Below, piece after piece: positions 12,626 to 23,554 of a stretch of DNA of 64,000 nt. A program made the position numbers and the translations under genes. This stretch comes from Phycomyces nitens (taxonomy: Eukaryota > Mucoromycota > Mucoromycetes > Mucorales > Phycomycetaceae). A model generated the notes under the pieces. It ran no database searches. It was not told the DNA's origin and saw only the letters and a program-made list of their open reading frames with translations. Position 1 is the stretch's first letter. Every line of letters begins with the position of its first letter. The stretch is taken from assembly GCA_022702545.1 (NCBI GenBank), contig JAHRBC010000007.1, positions 3,348,001 to 3,412,000 on the forward strand, in the 5' to 3' direction.

Positions 12626-13277
12626 CTAGGATTCCAAGCAATGGATTAAATCCAGAATGGCGGAGTTTGTATAATACCAAAAAAGGCATTCAAATTGTGT
12701 CATTCTTTTAAAAAAAAGCGTAAAGTGTATATACAGTGAGAACGGTAAACTGGACAGATATATCAGCCTATAGCCACGACTTTCAATTTTTATCATCATC
12801 AGTTTTGACTTATGTATAGTGCAGTTATCGATGACTAAATAATTCATTTTTAGATCTTCATTAAGATCCATGATATCAAGCAGAAGAACATTCATGAATC
12901 TGATAAAGTGCGCAATTGTGGTATCTTTTTGATATCAATTCTGAACTATCTTGCCCACTGGACTGTTTATTATCATCAACATACTCTGTAGCTGGTTCTT
13001 CTACAATAAACCTGCTTATAGTATGTTCTTTGCTCTTTGCTAATTTTCTTTACTTTAAAGCTTCATTCTTTGGTCGTAGCTTCTTTATTGTTGTATAGAT
13101 GACGCTGGATCCATGTATAGCTTCAATGATCGTATGAGATGGGCTATTTGTTTTAGTTGTCTTTATCATGGAAGGCATTCCAGTATCTGCTCTGGCCCAG
13201 TTGTGTCTGAAGTTTATATGAGATCCATCTTTGACAGCCTTTGGGTGTGACTTTGATGGATTCTTCTTAAAGAACAT
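12626..13277 (-). pseudogene. Decayed Tc1/mariner-type (IS630 superfamily) transposase
   Basis: Read from 13277 downwards, two successive frames give transposase-like segments. The first has NWARADTGMPSMIKTTKTNS and HTIIEAIHG; the second has TTIAHFIRF, LLDIMDL and LVIDNCTIHKSKLM, which carries the second catalytic Asp, then ESRGYRLIYL. The expected C-terminal NPIE-type Glu region is scrambled (LPFSLYIHFTLFFK). Frames shift between segments near 12900-13050 and stops intervene, so this is a dead copy. It differs from the transposase at 34.8-36.05 kb and therefore belongs to a second family. No terminal repeats were found around it. Confidence 0.55.
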
Positions 13278-13453
13278 TTAAGCATGTTTTTAATATTTGT
13301 TTTGGACCCATGTACAGTGCACCCTTCAATCCTATACTGTCCTCCATAGAAAATTAATACATGCACTCACCAAGAGATTATTTTCTTCCAAGTTTTGTAA
13401 TGTCTCTAATAAGTCTATCTCTCATAAAGGTAGATATATTGTATGTTTAATTG

Positions 13454-14361
13454 TCAAAAATAGAGAATTAAAGTAATGACCAACACAAATTGGCAAACTA
13501 TTGATATGAATATGATAATATTTAAGCGGGAATTCTCGCAAACGATCCATGGATCCATGGATCCATCCTTGATAGTTTGAATAGTCGATATATCGACGCT
13601 CGAGGATTGAGGCTCTTCCTGTTCAGCTTCACCTGGTTTTTTCACCCATTTCGTCCAGAATATTTTATACAAGGAAATCAAAGATTCAATGTTTTTTTTT
13701 CTGCTGGTAAACATATCAACTTCTTGAATTGACTTTGGAAACGTGATCTCAAATAATTCTGCCATGGTGTAAAATGGGCTATTTGGCATTTTTTTTGGGG
13801 GGTGATATAAACCCAAAGATCGTATCCTTTAAAGAAATAGATTAAAAACCCTGTATAAAAAATACTAGGTCACAATACAAAAACCGGGATTTATGTTATT
13901 TACCATGGATCTGGAAAACAAGAATAGAACGTATTTTGGATTTTATAACGGTCCTTGTAGTCACGAACGCCAATCTCAAGAGGTCGTTGGTTAAACCTCC
14001 AATATTTGGTTTTGGCTTTGCTACTTTGGCTTCACCATAACCGATCGTGTAACCCCCGGCTAAGCTGGATGATTTCGCAGATCATTGCATCAGGCTGCAC
14101 GCAAATTGTCTCACTGGCAGAACCTTCCTTAGGGACAAAATTAGTCCTATATGTTATGCACATTAGCGCCTGTTTTAATAAAACCATGCAAAAAAGAAAT
14201 AGTAACCGTCCAAGAAATATATCTCGGTCAGGATCAGAGAGAAATTCTGTGAGAATGGGATCAAATACACTGCTCCACAATTCTGTTTCATGAATAGTTG
14301 CAATGGACAAGAGCTTTTGAGATGGAAACTTTTGTATTCTAAATGTCTCTATTAGTATCAT
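13454..14361 (-). pseudogene. Decayed copy of a repetitive fungal hypothetical-protein family
   Basis: Coding-like segments follow one another on the minus strand in different frames: ETELWSSVFDPILTEFLSDPD (about 14300-14240), EGSASETICVQPDAMICEI (about 14130-14070), GEAKVAKPKPNIGGLTNDLL (about 14030-13975), KSKIRSILVFQIHG (about 13940-13900) and AELFEITFPKSIQEVDMF (about 13765-13700). I recall this order (ELW...FDP / PDA / GEAKV / FQIHG / TFP) from hypothetical proteins that recur in mucoralean genomes; that is memory, not a search. Frameshifts and stops show the copy is dead. A run of tandem GGATCCAT units lies at about 13548-13565. Confidence 0.4.
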
Positions 14362-14867
14362 GCAGCTAATACATAACAGTAATACAACATAAACTTATAA
14401 GTTTGCTAAACCAATTAAAACATGCGCTCCATAGTCCTCTTTTCCGACACTCATGGCGACCAACCTTTGAAGAGCATCGCATGTCTTGCCTCCTTTGTTG
14501 CAGATTATATTGTTTAGTGACGAGTTTATTAGTGGCTATAATAAGAACTCTTTGCCGTTCATATGCATACATAGATTGCATTATCAAGAGAACTGGAAAT
14601 ATCTCGATTTTCTTTTTCTACATCAACAACCAAGGTACTCAAGATGCTCTTGTGCCACTCATTCAGAACTTAGTCATTAAAATGATCACGTGTATATCTG
14701 CTAAATTAAGAAGGTTTAAGGAGCATGTCATTGGTTAAAGCACTATAAAGAGAGTTAGTGTTTGGGAGATGCTTAGAAGTTGTAGCTTCTTTTCTTGCTT
14801 TCTTTTCTTTTGGTGCACATTACTTAAAAGTTTGAACAGAAAAATTTTATCAAGAAGCTTTTAAATA
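14362..14867. other. Intergenic, no gene seen
   Basis: Contains the probable 3' UTR of the small minus-strand gene that follows. An optional last intron of that gene would end at about 14823, with an immediate TAA at 14820-14822. Confidence 0.4.
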
Positions 14868-15596
14868 GTTTCACAAACATAAAAATGGATATCTATTTAT
14901 ACTTACACTACTTCCATTCTTATTGATATGAGCGCTACTGTTACTGCTACTGCTACTTGCTTTTGATTTTGATTTTTGGTTGTACAAACGTAAAACGGTT
15001 ATAGAAGCCACTTTTTCCAATAATTTAAGCTCTTTCTATTAGTAGAAAACAAACCAATAGAAATGAAAAAGTATAATGTATATTAGTAGAGATTTCACCT
15101 CGACTAGCATTTCCTTTGAATTTATCTTTGTCAACTGTTGGATCTCATGGTCCCAAAAATTGCTTGTTGATGTGATGTTTTTTATGGGAACTCTGTTTTA
15201 GATAACCAGAAAATATTAGCAACTTGCATAGATGGTTGAACATAATATGACATACCTTAACAATTGACTCACGGCTTTAAAGAGTTTTGTAGCTGTTGCT
15301 ATTGATTTTGTCTTTTTTTAACAGGTACTGAATATATTGGGAATATGCTTTGTGTGCTTCATTTACTTTTGATATACGAAACCAAGGCAAGAAAGAGATG
15401 GCTGTAATGAGCAGCAATTCACGTTTAACGCTGTTTTTACAACTAATAGTCTTGACAGTTTGTTTGAGTTGTATGAATTGCCCTATTCTAGAGTCTTTAC
15501 TGAAAGTGTATTTTTAATAGACTTTGGGCTGGTGAAATCTTAGTTGGCAAAATCTGCTCCAAAACAAAAAGACCGTTCAAAGATTGATTCTAACAT
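14868..15596 (-). CDS. Small five-exon gene of unknown function
   Basis: There is no long single ORF, but exons join in phase: 15574-15596, 15378-15499, 15256-15298, 15099-15192 and 14868-15035, giving about 149 aa. If the GTAAGT at 14906 is used as a donor, a splice to 14822 ends the protein at once with TAA (137 aa). The product starts MLESIFERKDSRIGQFIQLK, has a hydrophobic patch (KRELLLITAISFLPWF) and helical segments (LFKAVSQLLRVPIKNI; NFWDHEIQQLTKINSKEMLV). It ends in a serine-rich tail (KSKASSSSSNSSAHINKNGS). Exon 1 has a weak donor (GTCTTT) and exon 3 has two acceptors 6 bp apart. It is divergent to the hydratase gene, with 250 bp between starts. The family is not recognised. Confidence 0.5.
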
Positions 15597-15846
15597 GTAG
15601 ATTGTGCTGCATAAAGAGTGATTTTGTTTATTTGTTTGTAAGGGGGTGAAGAGTAAAGAAGCGATTGACAACCAAAGTGTTACAGTTGATTAATGCGTAA
15701 TTCTGTGACTCGCTTTAATGATTCCGTTATTTTTTGGTTACGGACATTTAATTTTTTCTCAGTGACAAAATTTACCGTTCTCATTGTATATATTTTCTCA
15801 CGACTCTCTTCTTCTCTTTCTTTCTCTCTTTTTTTTTAATTATTAA
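15597..15846. promoter_or_regulatory. Shared divergent promoter region
   Basis: The 250 bp between the start codons of the small minus-strand gene and the hydratase gene. The side next to the hydratase ATG has a long CT-rich run (TCTCTTCTTCTCTTTCTTTCTC), a common fungal transcription-start feature. Co-regulation is inference only. Confidence 0.4.
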
Positions 15847-17186
15847 ATGTTTCCACTCTATCCAGTAATAAGATCAATTCGGCGTTATGTTCACCCATTG
15901 ATCATCAGAAAACGAATTCATACAACTCATCATAAAGAAGCATATCTTCAATATCTTCACGGGCCTTCTGAAGGCATTGCGGTGTTGAACTTGAACCGAC
16001 CGGCGGCTAAAAATGCCCTTTCAACCACTCTCTTGCGTGAATTTAGAGAAGCCCTTAAAGAAGCCCGTTTTGTTCGGTAAGATACATGCTTTATACTAGA
16101 AATCCAATATTTTAACCACCCACAACAGCCAGCCTCGAGTCCTAATTATCCAGAGCCTTGTCGAAGGTGTATTCTGTGCAGGTGCTGATCTAAAGGCAAG
16201 TCTATCCAAGTATCCATATGATTTGAATCGATAATTGACAGCTATTTTTCTTTTCTTTTCTTTTTTTTTACTTAAAAGGAGCGTGCAACAATGAGTCCGG
16301 ATCAGGTCACAGAGTTCTTGTATAATCTTAGACAAGCCTACAGAGAACTTGAGGTGGGCTAAATACACTAGCTGGGTCAACTAGAAACGGGCTCATGTAA
16401 CACAACAATAGACTCTGCCGATGCCAACCATTGCTGCAATTGATGGGGCTGCTCTCGGAGGTGGACTTGAAATGGCATTATCATGCGATTTAAGAGTTGC
16501 GGGTACGTGCACTTTGATGGTCTGTAGGTACACAAAACCGTGCTTATATTAATATCATTCACCCCAGGTCCACGTGCAAAAATTGGCCTTCCAGAAACAA
16601 GACTTGCCATCATTCCAGGGTAATATATAACCATACCATTTCAAGAGCATATAAGCCTTTGCTCACACCATAGATTAACTAGGGCAGGAGGAACCCAACG
16701 ATTGCCTCGTCTGATTGGCTCAGCAAGAGCAAAAGAGCTAATTTACACAGCTGCAATTTTGAATTCAAAAGATGCTTACAATTATGGTAGATATTAGATT
16801 GAATGGTCAAGACTACATTCTTTACCACAAGTGAATGCCTAAAGACTTATTGATCACATATTAGGCATCGTAAACCATGCAGACGAAAAGAGTGGCTATG
16901 AAAAGGCCCTCAACATGGCCAAGCTAATCTTACCACAAGGCCCCATTGCAGTATCCATGGCTAAAATGGCAATTGACAAGGGAATTACTGTTGATATGTA
17001 AAGTATCAAATGTTAGTCATTAGTGTCGTATGATTTTCTTATGTTTGTAATTCCATGTCTCCCTTTAGTGATGCTGGGCTTGAGATAGAACAAGCCTATT
17101 ATGCGCGCGTGATACCTACAAAAGATAGACTAGAGGGCTTGCAGGCCTTTAGAGAAAAGCGTCCACCTATTTACAAGGGCGAATAA
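15847..17186 (+). CDS. Enoyl-CoA hydratase/isomerase family, mitochondrial AUH type
   Basis: Eight exons: 15847-16076, 16129-16195, 16279-16353, 16412-16502, 16568-16619, 16683-16786, 16865-16997 and 17069-17186. They encode 289 aa. The N-terminal 35 residues ([20 protein letters not shown]...) form a likely mitochondrial presequence. Crotonase-fold landmarks are [13 protein letters not shown], the oxyanion-hole segment [31 protein letters not shown] with the first catalytic-type Glu, and [20 protein letters not shown] with the second. The ADLKERA and [11 protein letters not shown] wording fits AUH/methylglutaconyl-CoA hydratases (leucine breakdown) better than short-chain ECHS1, but substrate is inferred. 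The intron after exon 2 begins GCAAGT instead of GT. Confidence 0.92.
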
Positions 17187-17239
17187 GTTAAAAATATCTA
17201 TAGATTCCAAGCCATTTGACTAGACTAGCTAGCTAGATT

Positions 17240-18600
17240 ACATAAATTCAAATATCAAAACACTTGTAACAAAAGGACATGAAAGAAGGAGGATCTGGTT
17301 TTCAAACAGGAGGAGGATACCCGATGGAACCGATCGAAACCAAAGTATGTCGCACAAACGAAGGGTGACAAGTCAGAATAGAACCCTTGATGCTATCTCC
17401 AAAAAGAAACATGGTTTTATGGTTAATATTAGAATTGCAAAATATTGAGATGATTTGTCTTTTTTTTTCTTATCTGTGTACATGTGTCAATTAGTATACA
17501 TTTATATGAAATCAATCAGAATTACAGATCTACAAGTATGTTTTGTAATTCAAAGCAATATTTGAACAGCACACTTTTAAGACGATCAATTGTTATACAC
17601 ATGGCATGTAAATCTGGGTTACCTTGGAGCCAAAAGGTAGGTACAAGTGAGATCAATCTACTCAACATTTTGGGATGATCAATGATCTTGATTTCATGGC
17701 TTGATTCAATAAATAAACCAGCAAGATTACTGATAACATCAAGTGTAACAATTGCCCGGTGCTCGAGATAGTGAATGGGATGTTTAGGAAAGATGGCATT
17801 TGGTAAGAAATAGCTGGGGTTCTGTAGATTCCAAAGTACAATGCCTCTGTACCACACATTCTAATCTTTATTATTGACGGATGACACTTTTTCTCTCTCT
17901 CTTGGTATTGCCGACTAGGCCAATGCTTTTAGGGATTATATAGTCTACAATTGTGCAATCAGAGTCACTGAGCAAGGAATTCAAGAATTACAACAGTGAA
18001 ATAAATAATCAATGATACTCTTTAACAATCGCACTCGCCAGCCCTACAAGTGACAATCGACAAACTCAATTCCATGTTTGAATTTATTGAGGAACATGAT
18101 CTAATACTGATTTAGAGCCAATCTAAAGTTATTGACACTTTATAATTTCCATTAAATAGTAAGGTCGAAAATTGTATCTATAAATTATTTGTACTTTTTG
18201 GATATTTTATACATGTTCATTGAACATTTGTGGGACAGTGCAAGATGTTAAATACTTGCAAACTGATATGTCTTGTAGATATTGAGAGTTTTATAGAGCA
18301 TAAAGAGTGGTCTTGGTTAAAGATGAAGAAAATAAAAAGGCCTATAACCAAGAAATATTCGTGAATATCTTTATGTAATCCAAATATTTGAAAAAAAGTA
18401 AAGTAAAATTCAGGCCAACACACTTTCAACTCTTGAATTTTTCTGAAAAAGGCTTTAAAGAAATTCAAAGGGAATAAACTTAAGATATTTTAGTATCCCA
18501 AATATTACATGTATTCATGTTCCATGGCTAATAATAGTCTCAACACTACCAATTGTGCCTACAGGGTGCCATTCACTCATCAACCTACCAGTGTACTTTT
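17240..18600 (-). pseudogene. Decayed multi-exon gene, tentatively RSC9/ARID2-like
   Basis: Coding-quality segments follow in order on the minus strand: PPTVEKYTGRLMSEWHPVGT (about 18590-18500); LLSDSDCTIVDYIIPKSIGL and NTKRERKSVI (about 17985-17885); SIIKIRM, then WYRGIVLWNLQNPSYFLPN, LEHRAIVTLDVISNLAGLFI and LISLVPTFWLQGNPDLHAM (17878-17560); and FLFGDSIKGSILTCHPSFVR...IGYPPPV stop (about 17395-17275). Near 17880-17855 the frame breaks twice: a one-base loss before TCAATAATA and a TG duplication at ATGTGTGG. The spacing is too short for introns, so the gene is dead. Similarity to the armadillo part of fungal RSC9-type remodelling subunits is from memory and weak. Confidence 0.4.
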
Positions 18601-20885
18601 CAACGGTTGGAGGTTTAAAGCCAAAGAATCATGATAAGGATACTGCAGAGAGAGAGAGAGGGAAACATTGCAGGCTTGTTGTAATCTCTGATCTTTATGG
18701 CACAATTGCACTTGTAGTACTTGAATTATTGGTCAACCTTGCCAAACTCCATCTCTACCTGTACTCTTTAGCCATCTTTCGGTTCATGAGTATTTTGAAA
18801 CACTGTGAGTAATGAAACTTGATTTCATCCAGAGCCCAACTTGCACTTAATAATTGGATTCAGACAAGCAGACTTGAAGTTGCCTTTGAGCTAATTACCA
18901 ACAGCAATTCTGGCTGTTGGAAATACAAGTCTTTATTGAGCTTCACTATGGCTACTCTATAATATTTATCAAAGTATCCCAAATATTTCCTGTGAATAAT
19001 ATGAAAAGCAATTGGGCTAATTGCACCAAAAGCGCATTTTTGATACAATCTTATGGATTATCCAAGACATGTCTGAGAAATTTCCTCTTGTTTAAACTGT
19101 TTGAAAATATTCATGCAACCCGTTCAACACCTGTTTAACCGAAAACAAGGCCGTATTTGCCGATATATGGATTGTTATATGGGTAGCAGAAGTCGTAAAG
19201 TAATATATATATCTTAATATATATAAAAGGCAATTTATCTATATCACATAAATTAGCCATGTCTTGGTCACTAAGCCTACGTGAAAGCCTTTGGAGATAC
19301 AACTAAACCACCATTATAATGTCGCTAATTGTTTTATTTAGCATTATCAATATTATAGCCAGATCAAACATACAATAAAGGCTTTTGATTTGCTCTGATA
19401 CCCCGAGAATTGCAACATGTTTGTAGCTGCAGGAGGCTGTATTGATCAAGCGAAATAAAGTACAGCACCATACTCAAAAGATGATCTTCCAGAGGATCCT
19501 CTGGGACAGCAGTCACTTTCAAAAAGCCTAAATAGCCAGTGTGTGTTTAGGGGACATGAATTTTGATTGGACTGGGTCTATAACTTGTTTAGACCCAAGT
19601 CCATATTATTACCCGTTTTATAAAGTCAAACTGTAGATGCATCTACAGTTGGATCATGTTTGTCTAGATTCCAATAGTTTATATCCTATTTGCAGTCTTT
19701 GTGGATTTTCCCACATTAGCCTTTATAGAATCTTTAAGAGGGAGTCCAAGATTGTCAATTGAGATGGTAAGTAGTATTGTAAACATTTTATATATAGGTA
19801 TTAAAAGAAAAAAGAAACCTAGGGCAATTGCGAAATTAAGTATATATGCTTCTAACCCTGCTTGTTTGTATCTACATAATATTCCATCTCATACAAAAAC
19901 GAACCTCTTCTCTTTAAACCCGTCTTCCATTTCATGGTCTGGGTGTACAAGAATGCCCCGAATCACGCCAATCGATGGTCTAGAGTAGGGTGCATGAAAT
20001 ATAAGATGTAATAGGTTGTTTGGTGTTATATTTTAATTGACAACAAGGAACATGTTTATCTTGAAAGACATTCATAAACAGCTAGTAAAGGACCATATTT
20101 ATGCTTTGGAGAGAGAAACCTTGTTTCAAAAGTGTTGGATAGCCACAAGAAATGATCCTAGAGACCAAATATATAATACAAATCTTTATCATTCACCCTT
20201 GAAAATCCAAGACAAGATAAACAAGTCTAGACTGGTAATATAAGCTTCTTCTTCTTTTTTCTTTTTTTTTAGGCTATATGTAATTCATTATCTTTTTTAA
20301 AGACCAAAAATTGTACTTTGCTGTGGTATGCTCATGTAGATCATTCTAAAATTCTTGTTGTACAAATTAACCTACCTTGCAGACATTTTCAACTCTTATA
20401 TTAATTGTACAATCAGTCAATTGTTTGCCAATCTGTTTTTATGATGGGATAATGGCCACCTGGAATTTGGCTAATCCATTAGACGAGGGAATTTTACAAA
20501 GATACAAAGATGGATTATTTACAAAAGTTATGGCCCCAAGATATATATGAATATAAATATGTTGGTGCTTTTCAGTAAAAGTTTATTAAATGCTAATTTA
20601 GACTTTCTTTATACAAGATACCTAAAAGACGTCCATATTGAGGCGCAAGGTAGAGAGAGTGGTAGTATATGCTATTGTGGCTGTGGGTTGTATTGAATTC
20701 ATCGTCATTTTCATTCGGCTAAACAGATGGTATCAGACAGACCGAATACAATACCTTGACATTTTCTGATTCCATTGGTCCAAAAGAGAAACATATGCGC
20801 CAATGTTTCAAACCCCATGGGTAATAAAATGCTAGCCAATTTTATTCTATTGGTATTTTCATCTCTCTTCCTATCTATATTCACA
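18601..20885. other. Intergenic, no defensible gene
   Basis: AT-rich. A few protein-like minus-strand fragments near 18860-19050 (HRKYLGYFDKYYRVAIVKLN) could be more of the decayed gene to the left. A 95-codon plus-strand frame at 19701-19988 and a 68-codon frame at 20037-20243 have no recognised content. Confidence 0.35.
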
Positions 20886-21647
20886 ATGTTTGCCTACAGC
20901 ACCCCTTCTATTCTACCCAACTCTGGTGCCCTAATTAACGGCCCTGGTGTGTCGAGGAAGCGAAGACGGGAAATAGACCAAGACATGGTCCAGATTGACT
21001 CTATATTGGAGATTCCAGAGTGCCTTGATGAGAGACGAAAGAGAGTACGCCAAAATAATTCCCATTCTACTTCTCTGTGGTACATCAATTCCAATAAAAA
21101 ACTTCCAAGAATAATTGATTCAAAAGGTGAGTTTTTTTTTAAATGATTATTATTATTCTTCAGGTATCGATCAGCGTGCTCATCAAATCCTCTAAAAAAA
21201 AAGAACCTTATGTCTGCTTTAAACAACACTGCAAATCGCACTTTATCACTTGGAACGACATGTGTCTCCATGTACAAGAGCACCATTCAGAAAAATGTGC
21301 GTCCTGTGGCGAACTGCTTATCTGCCAGGCTCAGATAGACCATCACCGCAGAATACATGAAGGCCCAAAAGGGTTTGTGTGCGGAGAAGATGGCTGTGAA
21401 AAGGTGTTTTCGACAGTAAGGGAGATTATTCCAGAGTGATTATACCATCATGAAGCTGATCCACTGTATATAGAAAGAGAAACTTGGAATGCATTTCAAT
21501 TTTATACATGTTTACCACAGAAAGCATATGTGTCTGCACGACGACTGTGGGAGAGCGTTTGCCTACAAGAGTGTCTTGGAAAGGCATGAGCTCAGCCATG
21601 GTCCAAGCAAGCCTTGCGTAGATCAAACGACACGGTACCCCTTTTAG
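20886..21647 (+). CDS. C2H2 zinc-finger protein, gene model partly unresolved
   Basis: Probable start at 20886, after a CT-rich leader. Exon 1 (20886-21126) carries a basic, possibly nuclear-targeting cluster (SRKRRREIDQD; ERRKRVRQN). Splicing 21126 to 21204 (acceptor in an A-run) keeps frame into fingers EPYVCFKQHCKSHF...HVQEHH, CASCGELLICQAQIDHHRRIH and FVCGEDGCEKVFS. A last exon from about 21521 gives HMCLHDDCGRAFAYKSVLER HELSH and ends at TAG 21645-21647. The C-x4-C spacing resembles TFIIIA-like or transcription-factor fingers. The His half of the third finger is missing or hidden in 21404-21520, where I could not find a clean splice, so the gene may be damaged. If functional it should bind DNA or RNA. 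Confidence 0.5.
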
Positions 21648-22793
21648 CTGCAATCGCACTCGATTGAAAAGAAACATTATAATATTGATATTCCTTTAAT
21701 AGCCCCCACCCCCAACTAATCCCACCCGAACCACCCTGTACTCGTCTTAAACATGTAATTATTATTTTTGATAAAGATATGCCTGGTTTTTAATATTAAT
21801 TAAAAATAATGCCCGACTACAATATAAGCTGTTAAATGGTATAATATTATGTAAACGGTTATACTTAAAATTGTGTGGGAAATGTTGCAGAATGTTGCAA
21901 ACTACAGTTTAGGATTATTGTGAAAATATTCCCAATCCTATCCCATGGTGATGAGCCAATAAATTCTAAAGAGAATATATTATGGCCGAGATAAATAAAG
22001 GTAAATAATTGATAAAGAAGATTCAAATCGATTGAATGGCATTTGTTGATAACAATTCCAAAGTGGCAATTAATATGACTATGGATGCTTCTTGACAATT
22101 GATGGTCAAAAGTTTAATCGTATATTGAATGCAAAACAAAAAAACACATGCAAAACAATTAAAAGTAATCGTAATGTTTAGGATTCGAGATTGTTTTACA
22201 AGCAAACCAATGTCCAATATCACCACATATTTATTGAAATTACATAAAGATTTCTAGATACTGGTTTAGATTGCCATGTTCACAAATAATAAAGTCTTGG
22301 ATATTTCAGTGGCATTGGTTCTAAAGCCTAAAGACTTTAAAATCTCCATCACCCAAAATATGAGATGGCCATTGCTGAACATGGACTAGACGACTTTCTT
22401 AATCCGTGTCTACAACAGAAAAGCCAGAGACCAAGTTATCCATGTAACAACTAGATAAAAAGATCTCTTGATAGTTTTAAACTCTTTGAAAGAATAACAA
22501 TCGTAATTCAATCTTTACATGATTCAATTTATCTTATAAAACATGTCTCTCTATTTACGCTAAACAGCTGAATCTTGACTTGGAGTATCACTGGATATAT
22601 ATATATGGTTTCTAGGCCACAAATACCAACAAGACATTTCTAAACAAGAGTAATATTTTATTTAATGATAATTTAACACACTCTTGTGCACTAGAAATAT
22701 GAATAATTGTTGGAACAATGCGAGGTATTCACCTTGATCTAGAAAACCAAGATTTGTGCTTTATGCTTATTTGGTTATAGACCATCTGTGCAC

Positions 22794-22836
<43 letters not shown>

Positions 22837-23554
22837 GTGAACATGTATAAAGAGTCTCAAGTTCGTCAAGTGAGAAATTGAACTGATTTCACAAATGCAT
22901 GGTAATAAATCATACTTTTAATCATGCAGAGTATAATCATTTATTAAATTTGTGATTGATAATCGATACTTTGTAAATATAGGCTGATTTTCTTTTTATA
23001 AGCTATAGATACAAAGAAATATAGAGCATTTACCTAGTGTGCAATATTGGAAAATGATGCAGTAAAAATATGTCTCAAGCTTGGGAAAAGCTACTGAAAA
23101 TACCAAGTTGACAGCTGTAGAATGGTAGGGTTTAGGTAATTTATACCCACACCCCGGTAAAGTCTGTACTTTTGGTGGTGCCTGTTGTACAAATATGACA
23201 AGGGTGAGATTGGCTAGAAATATATATACATATATATATGCTATATTTTATAATGCTCTCTAAACCATAATCGCACCTTTTGATAAGAACATTATGGGCC
23301 TGAATGCCGTTTTCTTAAAAAACTGATATTTCAATCCATTCAAAAGCATGAGCTACTGGTACATTGGAAAAATGTTGGGATTATAGACGATAATATTGGC
23401 CCATTTCAATCCAATAAATCAACAGAATACTATCCAGAGCGTACTGTATGGTTAAAATAACAATTAAAAATATTTATTAAAAAAAACATGAGACCAAGGT
23501 ATCATTTTACATATAGCGGCTAATATGATTGCATGTATAGAATATAAAAAAATG
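21648..23554. other. Intergenic, no gene seen
   Basis: AT-rich DNA with an (ATT)n microsatellite (see separate entry). No coding segment of convincing quality on either strand. Confidence 0.5.
22795..22836. repeat. (ATT)n microsatellite
   Basis: Fourteen uninterrupted ATT units. Confidence 0.95.
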
